Positions 32,784-41,460 of a stretch of 64,000 bases of DNA are shown here, piece by piece. The stretch is from Neptunicoccus cionae (GTDB lineage: Bacteria > Pseudomonadota > Alphaproteobacteria > Rhodobacterales > Rhodobacteraceae): the NCBI RefSeq assembly GCF_002860325.1, contig NZ_PKOJ01000002.1, positions 186,001 through 250,000 of the forward strand, read 5' to 3'. The notes below the pieces were generated by a model. The model searched no databases. It saw nothing but the letters and a program-made list of their open reading frames with translations, and had not been told where the DNA came from. The first letter of the stretch is position 1; each line of letters starts with the position of its first letter. Made by a program: the position numbers and the translations under genes.

Positions 32784-34280
32784 ATGACGAAACCTGCGGC
32801 AACAGTGGCCCAGAACACGTGGGAATTCCTGCGCGACCCGATGATTACCCCAACGGGTTTTCGCGAATATGACGCCCGCTGGAAATACCCCGACGACATT
32901 AACCTGCCTGGTATTACGGCCCTTGGCATGGGTCTTGGCACCCAGATGTACGAGGCAGGGATCGAACCTGTTATCGCCGTTGGCAACGATTACCGCGACT
33001 ATTCCCTGACAATCAAAAACGCGCTGATGCTGGGCCTGATGCGGGCCGGTATCCGCGTGCGAGACATCGGCCCTGCCCTGTCCCCTATGGCTTATTTCAG
33101 CCAGTTCCATCTGGACGCACCCGCCGTAGCAATGGTCACGGCCAGTCACAATCCGAATGGCTGGACCGGTGTGAAGATGGGTTTCCAACGTCCACTGACC
33201 CATGGCCCTGACGAAATGGGACGCCTGCGCGAAATCGTGTTGAACGGCGAACAAGTGGCCCGTGAAGGCGGATCTTACGAATTTGTGGACGGCGTGCGCG
33301 AAGCCTATATCGACGATCTGTGCGGCGATTTCAAAATGACCCGCAAACTGCGCGTTGTCTGCGCAACCGGCAACGGCACTGCCAGCGCTTTTGCACCGAT
33401 GATTCTGGAACGCATCGGCGTAGAGGTCGTCCCCTCGCACAATGCGCTGGATTACACCTTCCCCAACTACAACCCGAACCCCGAAGCGATGGAAATGCTG
33501 CACGATATGGCGGCTTCGGTTAAAGAAAGCGGCGCCGATCTGGCGCTTGGCTTTGACGGTGACGGCGATCGTTGTGGTGTTGTGGACAATGAGGGCGAGG
33601 AAATCTTTGCCGACAAAGTGGGCGTTATCATGGCCCGCGACCTGTCTAAGCTCTACCCCGGTTCGACTTTCGTGGCCGATGTGAAATCCACCGGCCTTTT
33701 CGCCAGCGATCCGGAGCTGAAAAAGCACGGCGCAAAGGCAGATTATTGGAAAACCGGCCACAGCCACATGAAGCGGCGGGTCAAGGAACTCGGCGCGCTG
33801 GCAGGTTTTGAAAAATCCGGCCACTATTTCCTCGCCGAACCTGTGGGTCGCGGGTATGACTGCGGCATGCGCGTGGCGGTGGAAATGTGCAAGCTGCTGG
33901 ATCGCAACCCCGATATGTCCATGGCGGACCTGCGCCGTGCCCTGCCCGTGACCTATGCTACACCGACCATGTCTCCTTATTGTTCCGACACGGAAAAATA
34001 CGATGTTCTGGACCGGTTGGTGCAAAAGCTGGTCGCAATGTCTGACGAAGGTGGCAGCCTTGGCGGACGCAAGATCATAAATGTTGTGACAGTAAACGGT
34101 GCCCGCGTAATGCTGGAAAACGGCGCTTGGGGTCTGGTACGGGCTTCTTCCAACACCCCGAATCTCGTGGTTGTCTGTGAAAGCCCCGAAAGCGACGCGG
34201 AAATGCGCGCGATCTTTGCCGATCTGGACGCGGTTATCCGTACCGAACCGGCCGTTGGCGACTACGACCAGACGATCTGA
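32784..34280 (+). CDS. phosphomannomutase/phosphoglucomutase
   Basis: The 498-residue enzyme of the alpha-D-phosphohexomutase family interconverts hexose 1- and 6-phosphates. The catalytic phosphoserine loop is VTASHNPNGWTG, the metal loop is LGFDGDGDRCGVVDNEG, the sugar-binding loop is GFEKSGHYFLAEPVGRGYD and the phosphate-binding domain 4 includes GARVMLENGAWGLVRASSNT. It lies 27 bp after kdsA and would supply mannose or glucose 1-phosphate for nucleotide sugars. It is somewhat longer than bacterial AlgC-type enzymes (about 460). Substrate preference is not decided. Confidence 0.92.
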   Translation: MTKPAATVAQNTWEFLRDPMITPTGFREYDARWKYPDDINLPGITALGMGLGTQMYEAGIEPVIAVGNDYRDYSLTIKNALMLGLMRAGIRVRDIGPALSPMAYFSQFHLDAPAVAMVTASHNPNGWTGVKMGFQRPLTHGPDEMGRLREIVLNGEQVAREGGSYEFVDGVREAYIDDLCGDFKMTRKLRVVCATGNGTASAFAPMILERIGVEVVPSHNALDYTFPNYNPNPEAMEMLHDMAASVKESGADLALGFDGDGDRCGVVDNEGEEIFADKVGVIMARDLSKLYPGSTFVADVKSTGLFASDPELKKHGAKADYWKTGHSHMKRRVKELGALAGFEKSGHYFLAEPVGRGYDCGMRVAVEMCKLLDRNPDMSMADLRRALPVTYATPTMSPYCSDTEKYDVLDRLVQKLVAMSDEGGSLGGRKIINVVTVNGARVMLENGAWGLVRASSNTPNLVVVCESPESDAEMRAIFADLDAVIRTEPAVGDYDQTI

Positions 34281-34300
34281 TCGTTACACAACCGGAATTT

Positions 34301-34333
34301 AAGGCCGCCTGTCGTTTCCGGCGGCCTTTTTTT
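34301..34333 (+). terminator. rho-independent terminator after the phosphohexomutase
   Basis: GGCCGCC (34303-34309) pairs with GGCGGCC (34320-34326) and is followed by seven T (34327-34333). It closes the capsule/precursor operon. Confidence 0.95.
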
Positions 34334-34404
34334 GCATCCGTTGGTTTGACTTTTGCGCCCGATATGCAAGGTTTTCTTAAACATATTGGTTAAAGAGACT
34401 CCAG

Positions 34405-35748
34405 ATGCGCCTTTTCTTGCTGCTCCCGTTTTTGTTTGCGTTGAATGTCGCGGTACCTGCTTCCGCCCAGACGGCAGAATCCGATCAACCGGCCGGACAA
34501 ATCGCGGTAGAAGACAACGCCGCAACCGATGCCGCGATTGCGACACGTATCCGCGATATTCTGGAAGAGCTCGAAGTTTACTCCAACGTCACTGTCAGTG
34601 TGAGCAACGGGATCGTTTTGCTGCGTGGAACCACGCTGGATGCGGCCTCTGTTACGGCGGTCGGGGAATTGGTCAACCGCGTTGAAGGGGTTGTTGCGGT
34701 GGAAAACCGCGTGATCGAAAGCACCGACCTGATGGAACGGCTCGATCCCCTGATGGAGCGGTTCAGCGACCGGATGCAGCGTAGTATCGCCTACCTGCCT
34801 CTGTTGATGGTTGCACTGACTGCATTTGCCATTGTTGCCGCGCTCGGGATTCTTCTGGCGCGAATGAAGCAGCCTTGGGACCGGCTCGCACCGAATATGT
34901 TCATAGCGGACATCTATCGCCAGATAATCCGGCTGGTCTTTCTAATTGCCGGACTTGTCGTGGCGCTCGACATTCTGAACGCCACCGCCCTGCTGTCCAC
35001 AATTCTGGGCGCAGCAGGGATCATCGGTCTGGCCATCGGTTTTGCGGTGCGCGACACGGTTGAAAACTTCATCGCATCCATCATGCTGTCAATCCGCCAA
35101 CCCTTCCGCCCGAATGACAGCATCGAAATCAACGGCGATGAAGGCATGGTGATCCGCCTGACCAGCCGCGCCACCATCCTTTTGTCGTTTGACGGCAATC
35201 ACATACGCATTCCCAACTCTACCGTGTTCAAAAGCCGGATCGTGAACTACTCGCGCAATGCGGAACGGCGCTTTGTGATTGATTTCGGTGTTGCCGGAGA
35301 CACTGACCTGACAGAAGCCCGCCAGATTGCCCTGAACGCCTTGCAAAGCCTGCCCTTTGTGATTGAAGCCCCAGCACCAGGTGTCTGGGTCGAAGGCTTG
35401 GGTGACAGCACGATCACTTTGCGCTGTGCGGGCTGGGTGAACCAACAGGACAGCTCGCTCGTACTGGCCAGAGGCGAGGCGATCGAAGTGATCAAAACCG
35501 CGCTGGAAGAGGCCGGTGTGGAAATGCCGGAACCGACTTATCGCTTGGTTTCGCAGAGCGCTGGAAGCTCCACCGCAGCGTCGAACAACCAAACGCAGGG
35601 CAAGGCCAAACCGGCAGCGGGCAAGACGCCCGAGCAGGTAGACCTGAAAGATGTCAGCGCGGACGAGGCGCTGGATGACATCGTGAACGAAGAACGGGAT
35701 GCCCGACAGGACAACGACCTGCTGACACGTCAGGCGCCTGAGGAGTGA
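34405..35748 (+). CDS. BON-domain MscS-family mechanosensitive channel
   Basis: The 447-residue protein has a cleavable signal (LFLLLPFLFALNVAVPASAQ), then a periplasmic BON domain at about 45-110 (TRIRDILEELEVYSNVTVSV, GIVLLRGTTLDAASV, VVAVENRVI), three transmembrane helices (from about 135), and the MscS pore helix and beta domain (TILGAAGIIGLAIGFAVRDT, then FRPNDSIEINGDEGMV and HIRIPNSTVFKSRIVNYSR). The C-terminal 70 residues are polar and of low complexity. It releases osmolytes on hypo-osmotic shock if it acts like MscS; the BON domain may contact the outer membrane, peptidoglycan or lipids. Confidence 0.9.
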   Translation: MRLFLLLPFLFALNVAVPASAQTAESDQPAGQIAVEDNAATDAAIATRIRDILEELEVYSNVTVSVSNGIVLLRGTTLDAASVTAVGELVNRVEGVVAVENRVIESTDLMERLDPLMERFSDRMQRSIAYLPLLMVALTAFAIVAALGILLARMKQPWDRLAPNMFIADIYRQIIRLVFLIAGLVVALDILNATALLSTILGAAGIIGLAIGFAVRDTVENFIASIMLSIRQPFRPNDSIEINGDEGMVIRLTSRATILLSFDGNHIRIPNSTVFKSRIVNYSRNAERRFVIDFGVAGDTDLTEARQIALNALQSLPFVIEAPAPGVWVEGLGDSTITLRCAGWVNQQDSSLVLARGEAIEVIKTALEEAGVEMPEPTYRLVSQSAGSSTAASNNQTQGKAKPAAGKTPEQVDLKDVSADEALDDIVNEERDARQDNDLLTRQAPEE

Positions 35749-35752
35749 ACGC

Positions 35753-36928
35753 CTAAGCCACCTGCCCTGCCGCCCAGCCCGACGACCATGCCCACTGGAA
35801 GTTATACCCGCCAAGCCAGCCGGTTACATCCACCACTTCCCCGATAAAGAACAGGTTGGGACGTTTTCGCACCGCCATGGTTTTGGCGTCCAGCGCCGAA
35901 GTATCCACGCCGCCAAGGGTGACTTCTGCCGTGCGATACCCCTCTGATCCCACCGGTTTTACCGCCCAGCGGTGTACACGTTCATGTAGCAATTGCAGGC
36001 TTGCATCGCTCTGATCCGCCAGATTCCCCTTCAACGGCACATCTTTGAGAATTTGCTCCGCCAGTCGTGAAGGTACGATTTGCGCCAACGCTTTGGCCGG
36101 CGATACACGCCCCTTATGGCTGCGCGCGCTTCGAAGGGTCTCCAAAGTGTTTTCGCCAGCGGCAAGATCGATGAAAATCCCGTCCCCTTCCCGCCAGTAA
36201 GAGGAAATTTGTAGAATGGAAGGGCCGGAAAGGCCGCGATGAGTAAATAGCAGCCCTTCGTCAAATCCGATCTGCGGTGTACTCACCCTTGCCTGCACGG
36301 ACACCCCCGCGAGCGGTTTTGTCTGCTGCAGGTCCTGCTCTGCAAAGGTAAGCGGCACAAGGCCGGGTCGGGTTTCCACAACAGGCAGGTCAAACTGGCG
36401 GGCAATCTGATAGCCCCAGCCTGTAGCACCCATCTTGGGAATCGATTTCCCGCCTGTGGCAATTACCAGTGATTCCGCTACGATACCCCCACCTGAAGTT
36501 CCGAGCTTAAATCCCTCCCCTTCGGAAAGGTCAGCCACCGAGGTATTCAGGCGCAACACCACCCCTGCCTGACGCGCCTCTTCCAGAAGCATCGATATGA
36601 TGTCTTTGGCGGAAACATCACAGAACAACTGGCCGAGCGTTTTCTCGTGATAGGGAATATTGTGGCTGGCGACCTTGTCTATAAAATCGAACTGCGTATA
36701 GCGGCTGAGCGCGGATTTTGCGAAATGCGGATTATTCGACAGAAACCGTTCGGGCCGGATGTCCAGATTCGTGAAATTACAGCGCCCGCCGCCGGAAATG
36801 CGGATCTTCTCCGCCGGCGCCTTGCTGTGATCCAGCAAAACCACAGACCGGCCGCGGCGACCCGATTCAATCGCGCACATCAGCCCTGCTGCGCCCGCCC
36901 CTACGATACAAACGTCAAATTTTTCCAT
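35753..36928 (-). CDS. HI0933-like/YhiN-family flavoprotein
   Basis: The 391-residue protein starts at ATG 36928 (MEKFDVCIVGAGAAGLMCAI); the open frame extends to 36979 but the extra residues precede the Rossmann fold and are not conserved. The N-terminal FAD motif is GAGAAGLMCA, then the family signature KIRISGGGRCNFTN and LVIATGGKSIPKMG. The C-terminal segment VTLGGVDTSALDAKTM followed by LFFIGEVVDVTGWLGGYNFQ is typical. The molecular substrate is not established for this family. It is convergent with the mechanosensitive channel gene (4 bp apart). Confidence 0.9.
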   Translation of the reverse strand: MEKFDVCIVGAGAAGLMCAIESGRRGRSVVLLDHSKAPAEKIRISGGGRCNFTNLDIRPERFLSNNPHFAKSALSRYTQFDFIDKVASHNIPYHEKTLGQLFCDVSAKDIISMLLEEARQAGVVLRLNTSVADLSEGEGFKLGTSGGGIVAESLVIATGGKSIPKMGATGWGYQIARQFDLPVVETRPGLVPLTFAEQDLQQTKPLAGVSVQARVSTPQIGFDEGLLFTHRGLSGPSILQISSYWREGDGIFIDLAAGENTLETLRSARSHKGRVSPAKALAQIVPSRLAEQILKDVPLKGNLADQSDASLQLLHERVHRWAVKPVGSEGYRTAEVTLGGVDTSALDAKTMAVRKRPNLFFIGEVVDVTGWLGGYNFQWAWSSGWAAGQVA

Positions 36929-37026
36929 GCCCTGCCTTATCCAGCAGCCCCGTTCAAAACAAGTGGTGCTTTTTCGCAAATTACCCTTTGCAGACCGGCA
37001 AGGTTACGGTTAAACAGCGCCCCAGT

Positions 37027-37101
37027 TGGGACGTGGCCTAGTGGTAGGGCAACGCTTTTTGGTAGCGCAGATCGTAGGTTCGAATCCTACCGTCCCAGCC
37101 A
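37027..37101 (+). tRNA. tRNA-Gln (anticodon TTG), copy 1
   Basis: A full cloverleaf can be drawn: acceptor TGGGACG/CGTCCCA, D arm in TGGCCTAGTGGTAGGGCA, anticodon loop TTTTGGT with anticodon TTG, T arm TAGGTTCGAATCCTA. The discriminator is G and the CCA end is encoded. The first anticodon-stem pair is an A-C mismatch. It is identical over all 75 bases to the inverted copy at 38180-38254. Confidence 0.96.
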
Positions 37102-37154
37102 ACTCTCTGCACTTGCAATCGAATAACGAAATGGCACTGCTCTAATCCGCCCCA

Positions 37155-38021
37155 TTAGACAGCGCCGGGATCTTTCAGTGTTTTAAGAGATTTCATGCCT
37201 TGCACCTCTTTTCTGTATGGTCCGGCAATTGCTTTGGGCCACCAGCGGTTGATCAGCCAGAGCGTGCGGTTCATGGATGGCGGGTTATGCCCGTTTTTCT
37301 TGTCGTCGTAAGTGTCGAACGAAAAGCTGTTGAGATTCTGCTGCGCTACAGCACGGCTCAACGGCAGGACGTGTGAATTATAGTGCAGGGAATCATGTGT
37401 GTTTACAACAACCTGTGTCCTGCACCGGTCATAATACCGCCAAAGCGAACCACTGATGGAAAGCCTTTCATAATCGGACTGCTGCAAGCTCTTTGGTTCT
37501 TCCAAATAGGTGCGAAGAAAGGTTTCGCGCATATGGGGGTGGTACCGCAGCACATTTGTTTGCGGATTAATCGCAAGCGTACTGTCCACATGGTTGCGCA
37601 CCGTTGCCATCAGGGCCGCAAAACCGCCTCCTGAACTGCCAAAGGCGCAAACCTCTCCGTCTGTAAGACTGCGTGCCAACCGCAGGGGAACGGAAACAAT
37701 TTCGTCAAAATCCGCGCCGTTATTGGTCCCGGTGTACCAAGCCAGCTGCAGCTTTCCGCTGCTTTTGATGAGCGGGTCATGGGCGATGACAACGGAATGG
37801 GAAAACTTGTGAACCCACTTCCAACGTTGAAAAATCGGCGAAAGCGGGATCATCTTGCCACTGACCGCGCCACAGAAGAAAATGAAAACGCGGGACCGGT
37901 CTTCGCCCTTCCAGACGTATTGTCCTTCAACCAGTCCGGCAGTGCCTTCGGGTATTTCCTGAACTGTGCTGTAGACTTTGGCATCTTTTGGGCTGGCAGC
38001 CGTTTCGGTGGTCTCGGACAT
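37155..38021 (-). CDS. predicted alpha/beta-hydrolase-like protein between two tRNA-Gln genes
   Basis: The 288-residue protein has no signal peptide. A nucleophile-elbow-like motif is at G128-S-S130-G-G (CAFGSSGGGFAALMAT), the central strand VFIFFCGAVSG could carry the oxyanion hole, and a late His lies in DDKKNGHNPPS. Trp- and Arg-rich segments (RWKWVHKFSHS, WRYYDRCR, LWLINRWWPKA) are unusual and recall proteins that act on or modify glycans. I do not recognise a named family. It stands alone, enclosed by two identical inverted tRNA-Gln genes, with no operon partner, and the flanking spacers are AT-rich. Confidence 0.65.
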   Translation of the reverse strand: MSETTETAASPKDAKVYSTVQEIPEGTAGLVEGQYVWKGEDRSRVFIFFCGAVSGKMIPLSPIFQRWKWVHKFSHSVVIAHDPLIKSSGKLQLAWYTGTNNGADFDEIVSVPLRLARSLTDGEVCAFGSSGGGFAALMATVRNHVDSTLAINPQTNVLRYHPHMRETFLRTYLEEPKSLQQSDYERLSISGSLWRYYDRCRTQVVVNTHDSLHYNSHVLPLSRAVAQQNLNSFSFDTYDDKKNGHNPPSMNRTLWLINRWWPKAIAGPYRKEVQGMKSLKTLKDPGAV

Positions 38022-38179
38022 AGATGAAAGGTTCTCTTTGGACTTCGGATTGCGCGTTACGCTAGACTAGTGACCGGAGAGGCTCAACAAGCATCACTGT
38101 CGCAAGCGACGATATACATAAATAGGCCCAAGCGAAATTCACTTACTGCCTAAGAAACGATCATGCGAGATTAAGAAGT

Positions 38180-38254
38180 TGGCTGGGACGGTAGGATTCG
38201 AACCTACGATCTGCGCTACCAAAAAGCGTTGCCCTACCACTAGGCCACGTCCCA
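38180..38254 (-). tRNA. tRNA-Gln (anticodon TTG), copy 2
   Basis: This is the reverse complement of the tRNA at 37027-37101, identical over 75 bases including the encoded CCA. Similarity continues a few bases into both flanks (CAGT before the acceptor stem, ACT after the CCA). The two form an inverted repeat with about 1.08 kb between them. Confidence 0.96.
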
Positions 38255-38476
38255 ACTGAGGCTGTATTTAGCGCCACAGCTTTCGGGCTGCAAGGGTAAA
38301 ATTGAGAAAAATCCGGCTCTTTCAACCAGTTTTTTTTGTGCCCTTGTATAAAGCATCTCTGCAATTTGCAGGTGAAAACCGGATGCCGCATTCTCACAAT
38401 CCCGTGGCAGACCTATGCAGAGCTTTCCCTCGCGGGCATGCTGGAAACGTCTGCATATTCTGGGGGGAGTAGAAAC

Positions 38477-39448
38477 ATGCACAGAGTTTTGTCACTGGTT
38501 GCCACGGTTGTACTGGCTGCAACGCCCGTGCTGTCCGACCCGACGTCTTGGAACCGCGAATGGCCTGAAACCGATTTCAGCAAGAAAAATATAGAAAACT
38601 GGGGGGAGATCCAGTCCGGTGGACCGCCAAGGGATGGTATTCCCGCCATAAATGCGCCGGAGTTTCACAAAGCTACCTTGGAAACCGAACTTCAACCGAA
38701 TGAACCTGTAATGACGGTTGCGATTTCAGGAGAAAGCGAAAGGGCCTATCCGATCCGGTATCTTATCTGGCACGAGATTGTGAATGACACCATTGGCGGT
38801 GTGCCGGTTGCGGTAACCTTTTGCCCCCTGTGCAATTCCGGCGTGACATTCGACCGGCGGACAAAGCATGGCGTGCTGACCTTCGGGGTTTCGGGCAAGC
38901 TGCGCAATTCGGATATGGTGATGTTCGATCGGGAAACCGAAAGCTGGTGGCAGCAGGCCGTTGGTATTGCCATTGTCGGGGATCTGACGGGCACCGAACT
39001 TGCGATGATTCCGGGCTGGATGGAAAGTTGGAACCAGTTCAAAACACGCAATCAGGACTCGGGTCTTGTCATGAAAGCGCCCGCGCAACGCCGCCCTTAC
39101 GGGCGCAATCCTTATCAGGGGTATGACAGTTCCGCCCGCCCGTTCCTGTATAACGGAGAAATGCCACCCCACGGAATTTCCCCTGTGGCGCGGGTGGTAC
39201 GGGTTGGTGACAGGGCCTGGCCGGTCGCCCGCGTGCGTGAATCAGGTGGCATCAACGAAGCCGGAGTCCGAATTAGCTGGGAATCTGGCCAGGCCTCGGC
39301 GCTGGACACCGGAGAGATCGCCCGCGGCAGGGACGTCGGCAGCATCCGTGTACGCGATGCGCAAGGAAGTGACGTGGTGCATGACGTGATGTTTGCCTTC
39401 GCTTTCCATGCCTTCTGGCCGAACGGACACTGGATGATCGCGCCTTAG
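38477..39448 (+). CDS. DUF3179 exported protein
   Basis: The 323-residue form starts at ATG 38477 with a signal peptide (RVLSLVATVVLAATPVLSDP). An upstream open frame to 38336 does not look like protein and is rejected. DUF3179 hallmarks are visible: GIPAINAPEFHKATLETEL, VTFCPLCNSGVTFDR, LTFGVSGKLRNSDMVMFDRE, and SWWQQAVGIAIVGDLTG. The conserved Cys pair in FCPLCNSG is present and might bind a metal. The biochemical role is unknown. It is a single gene with a GC-rich dyad shortly after the stop. Confidence 0.85.
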   Translation: MHRVLSLVATVVLAATPVLSDPTSWNREWPETDFSKKNIENWGEIQSGGPPRDGIPAINAPEFHKATLETELQPNEPVMTVAISGESERAYPIRYLIWHEIVNDTIGGVPVAVTFCPLCNSGVTFDRRTKHGVLTFGVSGKLRNSDMVMFDRETESWWQQAVGIAIVGDLTGTELAMIPGWMESWNQFKTRNQDSGLVMKAPAQRRPYGRNPYQGYDSSARPFLYNGEMPPHGISPVARVVRVGDRAWPVARVRESGGINEAGVRISWESGQASALDTGEIARGRDVGSIRVRDAQGSDVVHDVMFAFAFHAFWPNGHWMIAP

Positions 39449-39496
39449 ACGGTGGCCGCAAGACAGCCGCCACCGCCTGTATGTGGTGCGCTCAGC

Positions 39497-39601
39497 TTAA
39501 AGCAGATCAAGCGCGAGCTGGCCAAGTGCGACCAGCAGAGCCATCATCACGATGCTCAGGATCCAGGACGCAATGATGTGCGTCCGACTATTGTCTTTCA
39601 T
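39497..39601 (-). CDS. possible small membrane protein (34 aa)
   Basis: An ATG at 39601 opens a 34-codon frame with a polar start (MKDNSRTHIIASW) and a single transmembrane helix (ILSIVMMALLVALGQLALDL). It is preceded on its strand by a weak AAAGAAA site. The strongly hydrophobic composition is not what chance would give in such GC-rich DNA, but there is no independent support. It may be a short membrane regulator. Confidence 0.4.
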   Translation of the reverse strand: MKDNSRTHIIASWILSIVMMALLVALGQLALDLL

Positions 39602-39677
39602 TAGATTTCTTTCGTCTGTGTGATCAATTTGCGCCGGAGGTTTTATCTGTCCGGCTGCGATCCCCATAAAGGGGCGA

Positions 39678-40040
39678 TTACACAGTAAAGGGCGGCGCGC
39701 GGATCGGTGTGCGCAGGTAGAACCGCTTGTCGCGCAAAGCACCATTGCTGCTTGTTACGGCGAGCCGCACGCCCTGCGCAGGGTCCAAAGCTGCCAGCAC
39801 AACTGCGCCGGACAAGGGATCATCCCCGCCCTGCACCTCATCCCCCGCCAGCGCCAGCACAGCCTGTCTGCTGCCCTGAGAGGCGATGCGGTCAGGCGTA
39901 TCAATACGCTCTAAAAGTGTTGCGCGAGACGTGTCGTCCCATCCATCACCCGCGCCAAAGCTACCCGCCAGCGCAAACGCCAGCAGCCAAAGGCAAAGAA
40001 CGCGAAGATAGCGCCTGAGACTGGAACCAAAGGTCATCAT
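39678..40040 (-). CDS. hypothetical exported protein
   Basis: The 120-residue product (ATG 40040) has a basic start and a hydrophobic core (YLRVLCLWLLAFALAGSFGA) that fits a signal peptide, followed by a polar Ala/Asp-rich region (AVLALAGDEVQGGDDPLSGA). A TTG at 40061 would add seven residues. No family is recognised. It lies 76 bp upstream of the 34-residue membrane ORF on the same strand, and the two might be one transcript. Confidence 0.5.
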   Translation of the reverse strand: MMTFGSSLRRYLRVLCLWLLAFALAGSFGAGDGWDDTSRATLLERIDTPDRIASQGSRQAVLALAGDEVQGGDDPLSGAVVLAALDPAQGVRLAVTSSNGALRDKRFYLRTPIRAPPFTV

Positions 40041-40422
40041 GGTATGACTATCGGTCCGCAACAGTGTAGGAACAACTGTGGATTATTGCAGTGCAGTCAT
40101 GCAGGTTACGCATAACACAAACGCAATGTCCGGTTTGGAACTTGGCCGAGCCGAACGGGATTCGTCATAAAGCAAGGACGCGAAGGCCCGTCCATTTGCA
40201 CTTCACGGTGCAATAGAGCGCTTTAATGCAAGAAGCGCTGTCCGGTTCGGGGGCATTTTAGCGAATTTCTAAAATTTGATTAATGTAAACTAACAGATGG
40301 AGGACGAAATCTTATAAAACCGTTTATTTTTTGAACGGGTACCCGACAACGTTAAATAAACTGATTTGCGGATATGCCAAGACGAAGTTTCTTGCACATT
40401 TTGTTAGCAACCAGGCATTTCG
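40041..40422. other. 382-bp intergenic region
   Basis: No coding frame, strong hairpin or RNA was recognised. The right part (40260-40400) is AT-rich and contains several short ATTTAACG/GTTAAATA-like strings. The base composition contrasts with the flanking core genes. Confidence 0.35.
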
Positions 40423-41136
40423 TTAAGCTGGCTGACCACCAGGTTCAGACGCCGCTTTTATCAAAAATATTGTTCTCTTGCGTCCAATCCTTGTGACAAA
40501 AACTAGCTCCTCAGAGCCATCCGCATTGACTACATATTTCAATCGGTGAACCGAAAAAACTTGACCATCAATTGATACGTCTTTTTCATCATCGGAAAGT
40601 TGAACGGAGTCCATTTCAAGGGACAACCGCATGAGAATGGCTTTCAATGACTGTGCTTCAAGAAGACGGACTTCCTTCACGATCTGGGTTATCGAGATGG
40701 GCTCAAGGCAGCCTTTCTCACGCTCTTCGTTAATCCGTCGCATTGTTTTGCGGGTGAAATAGAAGCCTAGAGTGGAAGTAATTGCCACGGTGGTTCCTGC
40801 CAAGGCCCATCCGACTGGGGTGAGGCCTAGAAAAGTTGCAACAGGTGCGATTCCGAGTGAGCTTGCAACTCCGCCTAGGCCGACCGCAGTCAATGCAGAT
40901 CCAACTGACAGCGCGGCACTGGAAGTTACTGCTGCTAGGCCGCCAGTAGCTCCGAAGATGCCTGCGGCAGATACAAGACCTAAGCTGCTTAGCAGAGTGC
41001 CATTCCCCAGAACAAATGCGCCGATCCAAGTGCTGGACAAAGTACCCGCGATGTATCCAGCAGCACCAGTGGAAGCGATCCATGCTCCGGACGAATGCAG
41101 AACTGGGATTGCAATGGCGAACAGAGGCAAAGGCAT
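40423..41136 (-). CDS. orphan protein with glycine-zipper-like membrane region
   Basis: The 237-residue product starts at ATG 41136 with CAGGA about nine bases upstream; a longer frame to 41187 has no site. Residues about 1-125 are almost wholly Gly, Ala, Ser, Thr, Leu and Val (GIFGATGGLAAVTSSAALSV, GLGGVASSLGIAPVATFLGL), suggesting several packed membrane helices of glycine-zipper type. Residues 130-237 are charged and soluble (RKTMRRINEEREKGCLEPIS, then SDDEKDVSIDGQVFSVHRLK). Codon use and GC content look less biased than in neighbours, suggesting recent acquisition. I do not recognise the family; possibilities include a membrane-active toxin, a colicin-like pore domain or a scaffold. Confidence 0.6.
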   Translation of the reverse strand: MPLPLFAIAIPVLHSSGAWIASTGAAGYIAGTLSSTWIGAFVLGNGTLLSSLGLVSAAGIFGATGGLAAVTSSAALSVGSALTAVGLGGVASSLGIAPVATFLGLTPVGWALAGTTVAITSTLGFYFTRKTMRRINEEREKGCLEPISITQIVKEVRLLEAQSLKAILMRLSLEMDSVQLSDDEKDVSIDGQVFSVHRLKYVVNADGSEELVFVTRIGRKRTIFLIKAASEPGGQPA

Positions 41137-41460
41137 GGATGAAATCCTGTTTAAAAGTATTAATGGAGAACAGCATGGAAAACTCAAGGACCGTAGTCAA
41201 GTATTAGAGTCCAACACAATGCCGACTGAACAGTCAGGATAGAACTAATGTCTTTTGCTCAACGTCAAAAATGGCCACTTTTGGGGAGGAGCAATGCAAA
41301 AGCAATCTTTCAATATAGCCATACCGGCGACAACTCCGTCCCGCTGCGCCGACCTACTACGCAGAAGACTCCCGAACATTTCTTCGGAAGCCTCACTTAA
41401 ACATAGCGCCATGCTCACCGGCAGTCCGGCCCCGCGCTACACTCTCGTTTTAGAAACCGC
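41137..41460. other. 324-bp intergenic region before thyX end
   Basis: No gene is supported. Short open frames here lack ribosome-binding sites and amino-acid composition of real proteins. The stretch is of lower GC content, continuous with the orphan gene on its left, and may be part of the same acquired segment. Confidence 0.35.

Noticed and set aside
36647-37126. Open frame on the plus strand ending in a peptide shared with a frame at 38161-38397
   Set aside because: The shared peptide is the translation of the identical tRNA-Gln sequences, and the frame is antisense to the flavoprotein gene.
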